DNA of 64,000 nt from Anisakis pegreffii (taxonomy: Eukaryota; Nematoda; Chromadorea; Rhabditida; Anisakidae), in NCBI GenBank assembly GCA_035041965.1, contig JAPYMA010000553.1, positions 62,001-126,000 of the forward strand, given 5' to 3'. The position numbers were made by a program, and so were the translations under genes. The notes under the pieces were generated by a model. The model saw nothing but the letters and a program-made list of their open reading frames with translations. It was not told the DNA's origin and ran no database searches. Positions 1-14,570 of this stretch are shown here, in pieces (the stretch's first letter is position 1; each line of letters starts with the position of its first letter).

Positions 1-308
1 AGCCAAATTTATTCGATCTCGTCGAAATGCACACGATCGATGATAAGGCTGCTTTAGAAGAAGTATTGTTAGCGAATACACCATTCGGTAACAATGCCCT
101 TTACTTAATGTTCTCTTTGTTTAATTAATACTGAAACAACATTCATATACTCATACCTAATTCTCTTATATATACAGTCTTCATTGGTTCCGTTACATTA
201 TTTCGGTTGAAGCAAAGAAAAAAACGAATAAGTTCTGTCACTGAGATGCGGTGGAAAAGAATATCGCAAAGCATTAACTTATTCGATTGGAAACGTTTGC
301 TCGTCTGA
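1..308 (+). CDS. 3' end of an unrecognised gene (last two exons, partial)
   Basis: Two exons can be joined in phase: bases 3-87 (open in the third frame, ending at donor GTAACA) and 178-308 (preceded by the acceptor TATATACAG, ending in TGA at 306-308). The join gives 71 residues plus stop, beginning PNLFDLVEMHTIDDKAALEE, passing through the junction TPF|VFIGSVTLF and ending in a very basic tail (RLKQRKKRISS... to DWKRLLV). The acidic first part reads like a conserved helical region and the tail is rich in Lys and Arg. The gene enters from the left edge of the window, so most of the protein is missing. I do not recognise the family. The second exon rests only on splice signals and phase, so a read-through of the first exon into its intron cannot be excluded. 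No good poly(A) signal directly follows; an AATAAA lies near 953. Confidence 0.4.
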
Positions 309-1534
309 TCTGATTCATTCGAATACGAAAGGATATTTGTTACCAGATTTCCGTTTTAGGAGGAAATCACGTCTGTGAATGAGTTTATAATTGAAGAATT
401 AAATGCAAAACAAAAATCATGTGAAATGTTTAAGTGCAGGCGGAATAAAATTTTCGAATTCTTGAAGCAAACTATTTGTTCCAATTTAGCACATTATATG
501 ATTGTTTATAAAATCAATTCAGTCATTCCCTGGCTTAAAAAGTTGATGATCTTCTAGCTAACATATTCATTGAGTAGGGCTTCACAGCAGCCTGAGACTT
601 GCCTGGAGTTTGGGACCAGGCTCACTCCATGTTAATACTTACACTGAGATGTTCTTCGGGGTTGAGATTGCTCCCTGTAGTGTTGCCGTCATGTTAACTA
701 GAAGGTCCTCCCAAATGGATGTTTCCACTAAATTTGGTCGTTTATTTATAATAAATATATTTGAGAACGACGGGAGAATGCAAGCGATGTGAAATAATAT
801 AACGAACGGCTGCGTATCTATCGTTTACAAGAGAGTTGATTATTTCTTTTGAGTTCTTCATTCGTCGACTCTGTGTTCAGTTTATATACTTGTTCCGTCT
901 TCTTGCAGGTACTCTTTTTCTTATGTTTTTCGATTATAAATTAAATATTCAGTAATAAAATCGAAGTTGAAGTTGAATCTAGTAGTTTGGAAGCCCGTGC
1001 AAAAGCGGTTCATTTCTTCCTGTTACTACTGTATTTTGTTAATATTGGTTTTGATGTCATTATTGAGTGGTTATTTTTAATCGTTTGTTCTAATTAATAA
1101 ATTTATTCAGCTGGTCACGTTCCAACGGGTCAAAATTAAAATGTAACAAACAGTAACAGTTATGTTGATGAATAAATATATGTAAATGAATGGTACTCAT
1201 CCAAGTTGCTTTCTTCTTCCACTTCTGTGATCGACAGCACAACAACAGTGGATTGTGATGATTTGAAATAATGATGTACCGCTTGATCGATGTAATTACG
1301 ATGATATTCCTGTGCAATTTCAGCTCAGATATACCACCAAATTGTTTGTGTGCGTTGCGGTTTGTCCTTTGCATATGCTGTGTGTGGATGGCATTGCCAT
1401 AATGTGTATATATTGTGGGTTGGATGATGAATAGAGAGTTAGTGCAGCGTTGAGTGTGGATGCGGAGCAGTGAGCGAGATTAGCGTACTGAAGAGCGTAG
1501 CTGCTGCTGTTGCAATTGAGTGCCAGAGTTGGAG
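309..1534. other. intergenic / 5' region of the semaphorin gene
   Basis: No coding sequence that I can support. Short open frames at 375-557 and 610-792 show no splice context or recognisable protein. The last 150 bases probably contain the 5' untranslated sequence of the semaphorin gene: an in-frame TGA at 1517-1519 lies just ahead of its ATG. No promoter elements are clear. Confidence 0.4.
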
Positions 1535-4500
1535 ATGAGTTGCCTAGGAGTGAACTGTGACTATTTTTTATTGCTGATTATCATCCTTCTCACCACTATC
1601 ACTTCAATATGCTCGAAAACAACCACATTGTCATCAAATCATCCTCGTTCATCCATTATCACTCCAGGTTGTCATTTCGTTCTATATTTTATCAGTTTCA
1701 ATGTGCACCATTCACCAGTTACTGTTCATCCTTATTTGATTCTTTCTGGTTTATGGATTTATATATTTCCGTGTCCATCTTCAGTTTTGTATATTCCATT
1801 TTAAATAAGTGAATAATAAGAAGAACAATTAAAAAGGATCACTTTTAGCAATGAGAAGGTGTACTTTAATTGTAGGTTGTTTTCTTGCCAAAAAATGCCC
1901 AGTTTTTATGTGTATATATGTTTGGAATGTGTGGTGAATGTTAGTCGGCACTTTCACAGGTAACGGCCCCACCGCCGCATGCATGCACTTAAATTATGTT
2001 GTATATGAATATCATGCAGTTCGAACTGAACATAGGAGTTCGCTTACGCTTAGCCTATGACGAGGCTAACGCATGGGCTTCGGCTTGTGCGCGCGGTGTG
2101 ACCCATTACCTATAAAAGTACTCGTTAGTCATGGGTAGTTGATGTAACGAATATCTACTTAAAATGTTGAACAGAAAAAATCAAATTAAAGATGACCACT
2201 TTACTGATTAATTCTTGCCTTGTGCCTCACTTATTTTTTATCTTATTCACTCAGTATTTGTGAGCACATCACTCTGCATGTCTTTTTTTTTTGTCCAGTA
2301 TGTTGGAGAGCCTCTTTTTTTTTACTTTGTAACTGATCGATGTTTTTATGTATGGGTTTGCCTTATCTGTTCACTGAAAGCTGATTTCATCATATTGTTC
2401 ATACATAATTGCATTACCGAAGGTCATTAGTTGTAATGTAGAACTTGAATTCTTACTGAAAATTTCATTCAGGATTTGGATAAATAATTTTATTCCAAAT
2501 GCATTTCATGCCAGTCAGACATTGCAGTATGTCCAAATTTTGATCGTTGCAACAATCAGTGGTTAAGCCAAATCACAGGACAATGAATGGAGAGCTGGAT
2601 TCTGTTTTGGCTGTAAGAAAGCTTGTGTTTTTAAAAAACAATCCACTGCAGTACAAATCCATCAGTGTTTATTGATAAGCGTTGCTGAACACTGCCTTCA
2701 GATGCTATTGTGATCAGAAATGTTTTATGCATGAAAGTGTGAATGATTGTTATGTTCATCGATGGTTTACTTACGCTTTTATAACACTTGTTTGTGAACG
2801 CTCCGTTTTATTCACAAATTTATTCTTACCTCTTCTCCTCACATTTCGATCCATCATTGCGCACGAGCATATGTGCTGAGCTTGAAAGAGTGCAGAAATA
2901 TGCATGTATTCGGTTGTACCGTTGAAGTGAAGCATTGTAATGATAGGTTGGCTTTCCATTTGCATTTTACTGATGGTGTTTTGTCAATAAATGTTTTCTT
3001 TCTCTTTATCCGCATCGTTTTTACAATCACTGCATCGTCACTTTATGACAGGCGTTGGATGTGTTGATTATTCAGTTTTAGTGTTGAGTAGAAAACGTTT
3101 TTGATTGATTGCAAAATTGGGTGTTGCATTATTCATTTGATGAATTAATTCACAATTCACTTCCAATTTGAGTATCATATTATCGGTTGTGTTCACCGAG
3201 AAGGTTACCGACTCTGAACATAGGTAGGTAGCATTCAGTATGCATACAGTTTGGTGAAGGTGTGGTTCGAAGATGACGATAATGAACAAACAGTGTTTGT
3301 TTTGATTTGGAGTTTGCTGTTGTTTGGGATGAGTTGCGCACATACACGTAGTAATGTGTTGATATGATAACAATTACAAAGCTTTTGTTGGAGATATGCT
3401 GCTTCACATCTTTTATAAGTGCCAATTTTTAGAGAACGTCTTTTCATCTGGCCATCTTTTCTATAGACGTTTACTACTCGATACACAATCTGCTTCTTTA
3501 TATGTCGGTGCTAATGGACATCTTTTCAAGCTTTGGGCATATAATATTAATGACACAACAACGGATAATTTAGTAATTCTATTGTTATTATAACCATTGT
3601 CATTTGTTTAATTTTGAAACTATTACTGTACTTTTTGGCTTTCATTTGAAAAAAAATGTGGAAAAGCAAGGTATTCCACGTGAAAAGTGTGACTTTCGTT
3701 TAGAGGATTCACTAAATCTCGACTCCTTGTAAAATGAAGAATAGAGTTATGTTGTGAAATAAATCAAATGAAAATGATGCAATCAAATGAATTTCAGTAT
3801 GCGCACAGAGAATTGAGTGTATCAAGAAGTGATATGGAGGAATGTCGTCAGGGTGGTCATGAAGAGTGTGTCAATGGAGTCAGGTTGATATTCATGAAAG
3901 AGGGGCATCAGACATTATTGGTGTGCTCGTCTAACGCTATGAAGCCGCAGCTACACGAATTAGATGCATCAACTCTTCGTGAACGATCCACACCTGAGAA
4001 TGTGATTGGTGTATGTTCGCCTCACACTCATCTTAATACCACTGCCACTCTTGTTGGTAGGTATATCGTTATTCGATGTTTAAAGACGTAACCTGATAAT
4101 ATGATATGCTTCTAGAATGGGGTAATCCTGACGATATTCCGGCGATTTATTCGGGTATTCGAACGGGCTTGTCGCTTGATAACCATTTAATTTATCGCTC
4201 ACCACTCGTACTCAACAACAAAGAAGTTCATCCATCAATGAGAACTGTCTATACGGATTCGAAGTGGCTTAATGGTACATTATTTCTTCATTTTGCTGTT
4301 GCTTTCGAACATTCCTTATTAACTTGATTCATTCCAAATTCTCAAAATCATATCACTTTGCAGTTATATGTTTAAGGACTTAATGGATTACATTCAATTG
4401 AATGTTCACTTGATCTAATAGGTGTTCATTTGAACTGTGCTAAAACCGTATGAAATTCAAGAAACAAATTCCAGAATGCTACAGTTGATTTTCAGAACCG

Positions 4501-7455
4501 CAGTTTGTGTCATCGCTGAGTATTGCCAATTATGTGTATTTTTTCTTTCGTGAAGTGGCTGTAGAACATGAAAATTGTGGTCGTGTTGTATATTCGAGAG
4601 TTGCACGTCTCTGTAAGGTATACTGTTACTTACCACATTTTAGAAGAGTTATTGCTGGTTGAATATTCAATAAGGCTGGGATTAGAGCAGTGGAACGTTT
4701 ATTGGTATTCCACAGCGTATCAGTTCTGTAGAAACCCAAATCGACATCAGATTAATGAGTCGATAAGTTGGTAACGAACTATCTTTTGTACATGACAAGA
4801 TGGTTGCCTGAGATTCGAAGTGATTGTCATCTCGGTTATAAATTGATTATTTTAGAAGGATGTGGGTGGTAAGAATGTCTTACGTCAAGTTTGGACGAGT
4901 TTCGTGAAGGCACGTCTCAATTGCTCAATGTCATCACCATATCCGTTGTACTTCGACCAAATTCGTAAATTGAATTCACATCATTTCTTAGCAGTGAATT
5001 GATTGTTTTGTGAGGTAATGTTGGAAGAGTTGCAGAATCAGTGCAACGTGTCGATGCACGAGGTGATACTCTCTTCTACGCAACCCTAACTACTGCAGAC
5101 ATTCAATTTGGTGGTAGTGCTGTTTGTGTATTCTCGTTGAATGCAATCAATCAGGTGAATGAGTGCTCTTTTTGTTGATTCATTTCATCACATCACTTTT
5201 CTATTCTATCATTATGCAGCTATTCGACCAAGGGATGTTTGCTGAACAATCTGCGAGTGGCAGCAGTTGGACGACAACACCTCCTCAAAGTGTTCCTCCA
5301 CACCGACCCGGAACAGTAATTCATTTCGTTGCCTTTCCACTTTGAAAACTCTGTTGTCACACGTCGAATGTTGTTTAATTATTATTGCACAAATTCCGTT
5401 CACTTTTGTCAAATTTACTTGCATCACCAAAAAACACAGATGATATTACGCCTCGCAGTGAACTTAAAGCATTTGATTGTCATCTGATGTGATGAACACC
5501 GTGTCTGATTAGTATTGCTCTGAAGCAGTGCTGTGATTAAAGAAGATGATTACAGCCGACCCTAAACATTCGTTCATTAAAGACATGTGTTGAAGCTGTT
5601 CTCGTTATACCAAAGAGTGTTTATATGATGAACAAAGTAAGTTATATTTAGTGTGTACCGAATTCTGTAGCAATCACAGATGGTGAACTGCACTTTGCAA
5701 AATCACATCTTTTGATGGCTGAAGCAGTTTCGTGTGGTGCCCCGTTGCTGACTGCTTCACAACATCTTTTCACACACATTGCTGTCGATGTACTTCAGTC
5801 TGTTAATGTTGTTTTTGTATATTCACATAAGTAAGTGCTTATGCTTGTTTTTCGATCACCTTTATTTCGCTTTCATTCATATAACTTGTTTTTGTTTATT
5901 ACAGCGAGCAACACTCAGTGCAACGGATGAATTTTTCGCGTTAAATCACTTTAGACTGTTGATTTCATGTTTTTTAAAACTGTTTGCTTAGTGGTGATTA
6001 TTTTTAAGCACCCTTTAAAAGTTGAACGCTTGTGATCAAGAACGATTGAAAAGTTGAACTTCAAAAGTTAAACTTATGTCCTTTTCAAATTAGTTATGTG
6101 ATAAATTGTTATCGATTTCTCGATTTACAGTACCCGAAAAATATTGAAATTGTCGCACTTGGAAGGAACAACTGGGCCCGAGTCGTCACGTCTGCTTGCA
6201 GTTTATGAACTGGAGGATGTGATGGATGTGTTTGCGATGGCGTTGTTACCCAACGAATTTCTCTATGTATCGGACGTGAGGGCCGTTTCACAGTATGCCT
6301 TGTCACAGTGCTCACTTTATACGACATGCTCACAATGCGCTGTTGATCCTTATTGTTCGTGGAGCTCGGCACGTTCTTGGTGTTTTCGACGTAATGCCGC
6401 GCACTCTTCCGCACTCGGGTTGGTCTTTTGAATAACTCTTGTTTATGCTAAACATATCATTTTAGATGGGTTAGTGCAGCACCGGATGAAATACCCAAGT
6501 GTATTGAAAATGTTGATCGTAACTCAATAGTGGCTTATCCCGGTGATTCGATACATATGAAGTGTGACTTCAACTCAAACTTGGATTCGCTACAATGGAA
6601 ATACAATGGGAAGCATGTAGTTACTCCTTGTGCACGAAAGCACATCACGACATTGGGTGGTCTTGTGCTGCTTAATGTTAGTCAGTCTCATTTTAAAAAT
6701 AAATCTTCATCAGGAAACGAGCATGATCATCCGTGAATAATGCAATTGAATTTAGGTGAGCGCTGTGGATAGTGGTGTATACGAGTGTTCTTGTGATGGA
6801 GAGGTTGTTTGTGTGTATGAAGTTGATATCGATACAGGTGATTTTTTGTTGATGGCAGTCACTTAATGTTGTTGCTGAGTGCTGATTGAAACGGTGCAGC
6901 ACGATGTATTCCAGTTGCGCTTAATGCACATTCGATCTCCGATCTTTCTGTTTCATCTCACTTGTAGCTATCTATACTGCGTTTAAAAAAAGCTGAATTG
7001 CTGCTTTCATACGTTCTATCACAAATGAACACTTCAAAAATTGTTCCTCCTCATCATGTTTGTGAGTTGGTTCAGTTATAACTTTGAATCTACTCCAATA
7101 CTGTATTATCTTTGTTATACAGCTGAATGTACACAACCAACCAGTATTGCCCAGTTCCAATCTGTATACAGAGAATGGTGTAAAAAGTTAGCTCATTATA
7201 AGCAGTCGGTGGACAAATGGCAACTTTGGTACGATAAAAATGTGAGTAATTCAGAAATAATTGACATATTTATGAAGACCCATCAAAAAAGTGTTCTTCC
7301 TTATTGTATAACGTCGGTGTTAGATGAGATGCGACAACTACTGCATCACTTCGTGATTGGGCAAATAAACTGTCATTGCTATTTTGCAGGCTCATTGTCC
7401 AAAGAAGAAAATATCTGATGAATATGGTGACATCAATATGAACAACCGAGTTTAA
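1535..7455 (+). CDS. mab-20: secreted class-2 semaphorin (MAB-20/Sema-2 type)
   Basis: Extracellular guidance cue; in C. elegans the class-2 semaphorin MAB-20 controls epidermal cell contacts and axon guidance through plexin PLX-2. Fourteen exons by GT/AG, phase and homology: 1535-1667, 3433-3572, 3798-4056, 4116-4274, 4496-4617, 4856-4964, 5036-5154, 5220-5315, 5652-5830, 6131-6418, 6466-6676, 6756-6837, 7123-7241, 7390-7455. They total 2082 bases: 693 residues plus TAA. The order is a signal peptide (about 1-30, with hydrophobic LLLIIILLT), then the sema domain (about 50-470, with [31 protein letters not shown] and FDQI). The PSI domain follows (about 495-540, [18 protein letters not shown]), then one Ig domain (about 550-632, Cys in HMKCDF and YECSC). 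A short charged tail has no membrane segment, which separates class 2 from transmembrane class 1. The ATG has an in-frame TGA 15 bases upstream. Exon 1 is supported by phase and signal peptide only; the other exons are firm. Confidence 0.93.
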
Positions 7456-10400
7456 TCGTCGATATTACTGTGCACTAAGCGAAGTATTGAATATGCAAAA
7501 CAACAAGTATTTTGATTGTATTCCATCAAATCAGTTGTTGCCACTTAATCTCACATCTCGATCAGCTGATCTCTCTGACTGCCAATTAAAAGCATTTCCA
7601 TTAATCGTTGTTTCATTCACTTGCAGAAGCTCATCTTCCTATGCAACTGCATGTTCAACTGTATATTGTATGCTTTACTCATTTCCTGTTCAGTCAAAAT
7701 TAATAAATTTTCTTTCGTATTTGTTGTTATTTTTTGATTATTCATCTCGTCTTGAATGCATATCCATCGTTTCGACAATGTTTTATTCCACTAACCCTTA
7801 TCAAATGGGTTCCTCGAAAAGTGTGATGGCGCTGTGTGAGAAATTGTTGATTGAGATTTGTAAAACTAGAGAAATGTTACCATATTACTGATTCCAATGG
7901 ACAGATGTGTAGAAGTGTGTACCGGCGATTAATTATAATCACAGTCAAGCTGCCTTAAATAAACACGAGCTTGAGCTGAGCTCTAACTAATCGATGCACT
8001 ACGACAATCCTAGTTGCATATCTTTTTGGTACTGATAATTCGCTGGTTGCTGTGCAAAAACCTTTACAGACACTTTTTCAGTCCCTTAGCTGCAAAAATA
8101 TCGTTACATTATTTGTTATGTGTCGACACAAGTTCTTCAATACCAGTCATCCGCATAAAACATCTTTCAGTAAGGACCTTTGTGAGGATGATAGGAACAG
8201 AGCCCAGTGTGGGAATCCGTAGCTACTGGATATTTGCAGTTTATCACCTTGAGAATTCTTCTCTCATGCGAATTTCTCGAGAAGTCCGTGAGGGTGTAAG
8301 TACTAACTGCTTTTTAATTCATTGCTTTTTTTTTTGTGCGTGATGATGCCGATTAATCTGACTACGAGGCGGTTTTTACGTTTCATGGCCTACGCAATCT
8401 ACAGACACTAAATATGATCTATTTATGCTATGAAAACTTCATCTAGTGTGAGAATTTCCGTGCAAATATTCAAGGGTATCTATTCCGTCTGTTAGGGGTG
8501 TAAACCAATTCGAACCCATAGCTGAAGAATCAACGAGAGTATTTTTCTGAATGTTGAACCCCATAATCGGTACCTAGTGTGCCAACATCCCACGATTTCT
8601 GAGTTCTCCACACCATCCAGAAAAAGCTTATAGCTATTTAAAAACGCAAAATATGCAATTGTATTTATGCCGCTTGACAATGGATGCAAAGCGTTTTGGT
8701 ATTGGCTGTTCAGATGCACCAAGAGTGCAACGACTGGATGTTTCAAATGAGCCATAACGTACCTAATGAGTCTTTCAACGTTCCCAGGCACCTAATCAAC
8801 AATAATATTTCGTTCTCGAGTTAAATGACCAAACCCATCATCTACAGCCATTTTCGTGTCAGCAGTTAATGTTTGTCATTCGCATTTATCATCATGAATT
8901 TATGCATTGACAAGAAGGTTCGTTGTGTCGGCAAAATTGAAGCGTTGAGTTATTTCATCAGGAGCGTTTTGATGAAGAGTTGAAAAAGTTCGCGTGAGGT
9001 AAGCTTGGCTGCTGTGGCAGTTTCTTCTACAAAAGAGTCCTTTCTTGCCGAGCAGAGTAGTATATGAATGGACTGTTTGTTGTAGTGTGTTGTGGGGACG
9101 GAAAGAAGTCCGGGACGAAATTTCGTAGTCGAGAACCCTAAAAATATGGTCGGCTTGGAAAAAGTCGGGGACATCGTCCCTGAAATTCCTGAATACCCTC
9201 GACACATTGGTTTGTTGTGCAGTCAATACAAGCGATTACGTACAAGTATGCTGTCACCTTCAACCATCAAGGCGTCGAAAGACTACTTTCGATGCGAAGC
9301 GCAACATTGTATTGAACAAACCAACCGAGTATGCAGCTAAACTAACTACGAGAAATAGCGCACAGAAAGACGCGTGCAATGCAACGTGATGTTGAAACGT
9401 CAAAATAGGCGTTATCTAGACACGCATAAGTTTATTCGTATGCACTACAAGTGTTTTGACTGAATGCATACGCTTTAATTAGGAACCCAACGGTTAATAC
9501 CTGCGTGAGGTGTGCGATGTGAATATAGATGGGTACTTCGAAGCATTTTGCTTACAAAATCATTTGCAGGTCTTGTTTAGGCTTAAGCACGCTATAAGTG
9601 AATGTTCTTTTTGCAATTTCAGATCGATTCTTTATTTTCTATCATCATATGTTGCTCGCTGATTCGCTTACGTTTTCTAAGTGATTTTATACGTTGAATT
9701 CATAAGCACTTGATTAGCATTATTGCATTGGACAATTCGGTTTTCTTGAATGAACTCTTTGATACCTTATCACCGCAATTCTTTTGATTACTTTTACTGA
9801 TATGATAATCACAGTATCCTTATCGTTACCACTATTATCATTTTATTTCATAGAATGATAATAGAGTCATATTTCGTCAACAAAAAACGCTTTATCATCC
9901 GCTTCGTTTGGCCGGTTCAGTTACTTGTTGTATTTTTTTAGTACAACTATCATTGAAAAGCTATTACAAATCATCGGTGCTATGCGCAACTAGATCCCAT
10001 AAAATGTGATGATTTCTTCTGATACCCCTAAAAACATCATCAGCTTTTTACAGCGATCGGGACGAGTTCAACTGTAAAGACTTTATTGTAAGTTGGGCGT
10101 TACGGCTGAAGTTAGTAATAATTAAAAGACTAATGCTATTCAGAATTCGCGTTAAAAACTGTCTGAAACAAGAGGAAGTTTTGGATGACGTCAAATAGAT
10201 ATGAATGCTCTAAGATGTAGTTATGGCAACGACAGCTTCTACAAAATAAATGCAAAATGTACGAGTGAATGATAGACTAAGCAAATAGATGATTGTGCAT
10301 CCTTGTGGACCGCATCACCTCTGCAACTTGCTGCACACGACACTGAGTTCGTTTCGAGTCACTTCCGAGATTACACCTCTTTGCCCGTTTACTCTGTCAC

Positions 10401-13400
10401 CCATCATTCCATCTTCTTGGATCTTGCGCCTCGCCTCCTTTCTTCTTGATCACTCAACAAACCTATAAGTTAGTGTCTATTCTTGCTACGTAACAACAGC
10501 TCCTATCTTCTGTAACTTGTAATCACATCTCTTACTCACGTTCTGTTTGGAATTGCCTTATATCGCATGATTTCTCACAACGATCATCTTATTGTTGGCG
10601 TAGGTCTATCCATTGTACTCCGTCATGTTACTGATCACTGGTCTTTTTTTTTGCTCGTGATCTGCGCGTCGCTCATTTAATTCTCGAGCCAGGAAGACTG
10701 TGCTATTGAAAATAGGGGGTGCAGGGAAACTTATCAAGTTATGGTTTCGTTTATCGGGTTGAACACCACACCCTAATGTCATCCTCGCTCATATTTACCA
10801 TCTTTCCCGACCAGTCATATTTTTTCTTTCTCCGATTGTATCGCATCGCATTATCACTTGATGTGGCAATGGATTTTCTGAGTGTATTCATGAATTTCAT
10901 TTTTGTGTGATTGATGCAGTTGGAGGACAAGTGTGCTCAGCATGCTCTCTAACTCATTCACGCTCTCAGCGATGCGTACGATGTCGTCGCAGATCGGTGT
11001 TGATTCTGATCACCATCGTTTATCTTCATATTTCAGTAAGGTTCTGATCAAACTGACCTATTGCCATCAGAATGTACCACGTTTCTAAAATGAGCACTGA
11101 GCACAACCACATGTAATACTCTTACCGGGCGGTGCATCATAATCCCAATTTTACAAGCAGTTGGTCCTATTCAATAATTCGTTCTTTATCATTGACCTAG
11201 AACAAAGATTTTCAGATTGTCGCACTCCATGTTCATATGGATAGATGTAGAGATGCAATGAAGAAAAAATCAATCATATATTTATCAGTCTCTTCACCTC
11301 AGTTCTACCTCTCCTCTAACGTGCTTAGAGAGAATTCCCCTCCCCTTAGAACTACTGGATAAAACCAATGATGTCAGTTTACCAGAAATTCTTGAAGTAT
11401 GCTTCATTCCTCCTTGACTTCGACCCTCTTTTCATAATGTTTACTTCATCCATACTTTGTATTTGAAAGTTTTCTTGAAGTTTATCTCTTTGCTATCACC
11501 GAAGGGTACTATTGATAGATTGATACGTTGATTTCTTCTCGTGAACTTCACAGAGGTAAAGTATCGGTAAAGCTCATAATTCAATTGATGAATCAGTGAC
11601 ACTTGTGATCAGAAAAATGTGCCGTTCAGATGAAAATGGTGACTCAAACGAGTGATGAGTATGCACGTGTCAATCAGCACAGTCTATCATCGACGACCTC
11701 CTTTCATTTTCCCTTCTCTCTCATCTTTTTTCAGTTGTTCACATTGTATCCGATGATATCTAAATCACGTCTCTTTTACTCGATTATCATACGTTGTTAT
11801 CGGCATAGCGATTGCATCGTTGATTGATAGATTGATCCGTTGCATAAACGCATTATCGTGTTGAAAATTTCGTTGTTAAATCGTCTGTTTATCATTAGGA
11901 GAAATGAATGTGTTCAACATTTCACTCTTCTTATCACAAATAATATAATCAGTCAAGCGAAAAATCATTGCCTTATATTGCAATGAAAGAAGTTTATATT
12001 GCTACGACAAATCTCATTGCCATATGAGGCATATATTTGAAATTATTCTGGTGATACGCTATTCGTGAATTGAGGTGCGAATCGCACCACCGTTCTTATC
12101 AAATCACTTATTTTAGTGCTCTCATTTGAAGCATTTTCAGTAACTGTTCAAGCTAAATTCTTTTCGAATTGAAATGCTGACTTCGTAATAGAAATACATT
12201 CCAGTTTTTTTTTTCATTGCCAATGGAACGGAAATGAAAAACGAATTTTGGTTGTCCCTGATGTAAAATTTTGAAAAAAAAGCTTATTCTGAGTGAATGC
12301 ATTGTATCATCACATCCAGCGATACGAACTGAATATAAAATATTAATCAACTGGGCGTTAATCGTTTAAATGGCCATTCGATTAGTTTAGATTGAAAGTA
12401 TGTGCTAAGAATTAATATCATGTCTTATACGCTCATGGTAAAACCAACCAAAGGAATGCCGTTGGACGTTTGTCTGCCACTAGTGCCTTTCATATTGGTA
12501 TGTTGAATCGTTGAAAGCGTTTGTTTCGGAATAGTCGCATCTGACAACATTTCGTTTTTTAGACATTGATCATTATTATTGATAATGGCATTGACATTTC
12601 TAGTTTCTGTGATTATTCCAAACATCAGTTATCATTATATGGATAGTTTTCAATGCCATGCTGTTAGTTTAGGTTCTCTTTTGAAAGTCGTTGTGTTGAA
12701 CTTTCTTCAGATCAATCTAACAGCTAATCGCCACTTTTGGACCTTTCTCCATTGACCATCAATGTTCTATCACCGTTTCGCTGTTTTTTTTTTCTGCGCA
12801 TTTAACTCATCTTGCTGTATCCAGATGTACTTATTTGAAGGAGTTCGAAAGGGAAAGATCTAATATAGACATTCATTTGCAAACAAACTTCAAAAAGCGG
12901 GGCATTTTAATTCAGAATTTCAAATAATGAAACTCTTACTCAGAAATCGTTTCAAACATTATGCGCTTTGACACTTAACCGCTAAATTTGATCGAAACTT
13001 ATTCAAATTTACCACTTACTAGACTGCGTGTTGGCCGTATCTGATAGTAAGCACAAGTTTGCATTGCTTCAGTTCAACTCATCATTTACGCAGTTTTCGA
13101 AAAAGATTACTATAAATCGAATAAGGCCATTTGCCCAACAATTGGCTACATCAACGTTCTTCATAGGGGGTAAATTACCTCCTGGTGGGTAATTTGGGGG
13201 TATCAGGAGGATAATTGAGAAGGCAAAGTAATATTTCGTGACGTACTTGTTTCATTGCAGAAGATTGATTTTTTCACGCCACCAAGGAATTGCTGGACCG
13301 GTTTTCGATATGCCCATGACGTTATGCGTGGAAATAGTAAATTATTGTAGTGGGAGGGGGGGGTAATTATGGCATATTAGATCATCGAACAAGGTAAAAA

Positions 13401-14564
13401 AGCTTCCAAACACGACAAACACCGGGCTACACAGTATCTCATTCGTGTGTTCGTTTGTTACTATCTTAACCTTAAATAATTTGAATTGCAAGGATGCTAC
13501 GTTGCAAGAACACTAAATCGCAATGATTTTGGTCTAATCGAGAAGAAATCGAACCGGGGCTAATTAGGATATTAGTTAACCTCGTAATAGTGTTCCTACG
13601 TTTTTTTGTTGCAGTTTAGATTCGCATCATGTCACACCTTTCAAGATTCGCATCATGTCACATGTTTCAAGAAACTGGATCATTTCTGCCATCAGAACTT
13701 TCGATTAGGGATTTTAATGATTTTTATTTCGTAGTTGGTATATTCGAAATTCATTCCGAATTTCTTGTGTAAGCAAAATTGATCTATCCGTTACATCTAA
13801 ACGAGATCAATAACGAAAAAACAATCAAAACAAAATTTCTGCTGAGAAAAATAATGTGACAATTTGCAATATGCGATAAAATATAAATGCGAAATTGTTC
13901 GTAAAAGATTATCTTTACTGGTTGGAACTGAATCATCATAACCTTGGCCATATGCTTTATCGATGCACAGAGACGGTCACGTTAGTTGAATTAATTGTGG
14001 AACAGGATATTGTCAAATGTTGAAATTATCCAACTTTATTGTTCTGAATTTATGAAAATTAATCTGCATTTAAATATTCTGAGTGGAGTTCTAACTGATT
14101 TTTTGAAATTGAAGTATTCACGTCATTCACGTCAGTCTAGTCATTCTCGGCTTGCTTCCTGGTGATGTTATACTTTTTTCTTTTTTACATTGTAAATTGA
14201 AATTTTTAAAGATCGTTATTGCAAATAAAATATACGTGTTGATAGCAACTGTTGTTGAATATTGTATATTGTGCTGATTTCTCAATGCTTTTACAACAAA
14301 CTGTTTGTAGGAATGAGCATATTAGATGAATGATTGCTTCTTTTATTGTGGATATGCATGCATTCTCGTCTGATTCAGTTGTCTATTTGTTGATGATAAG
14401 AGATTCGTGTAAAATAATTCTGATTTCGGTGGTGATAAAGTATGTTTTAGATGAAGATTATTGCAATGATTAATCGAAGTGATGCCAACGATTCGATAAC
14501 ACCTCCTACGTTCACATTAACCTATTGATTCTTATTTCTCACATGACTTACTGCCTCAGTACCA
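7456..14564. other. long intergenic stretch without a supportable gene
   Basis: The semaphorin 3' untranslated region probably starts here; AATAAA-like signals lie near 7704 and 7958. Beyond it I see AT-rich DNA with short open frames only. Around 8.5-9.4 kb several modest frames are open on both strands and the base composition is less AT-biased; this may be an old transposon remnant, but no family motif is readable. Near 13.16-13.38 kb there are short G-runs and a small inverted repeat (TAAATTACC / GGTGGGTAATTT). No tRNA, rRNA or spliced-leader RNA gene was seen by eye. Confidence 0.4.
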
Positions 14565-14570
14565 ATGATG

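Noticed and set aside
5906..5945. Possible extra semaphorin exon after a TATTACAG acceptor
   Set aside because: The exon 5652-5830 joins 6131-6418 directly in phase (YSHN|TRKILKL), matching the end of a sema propeller; the extra segment has no matching donor in phase.
8492..9389. Cluster of 80-110 codon frames on both strands
   Set aside because: No motif of any family could be read, frames contradict one another, and no splice context was found; left as possible transposon debris.
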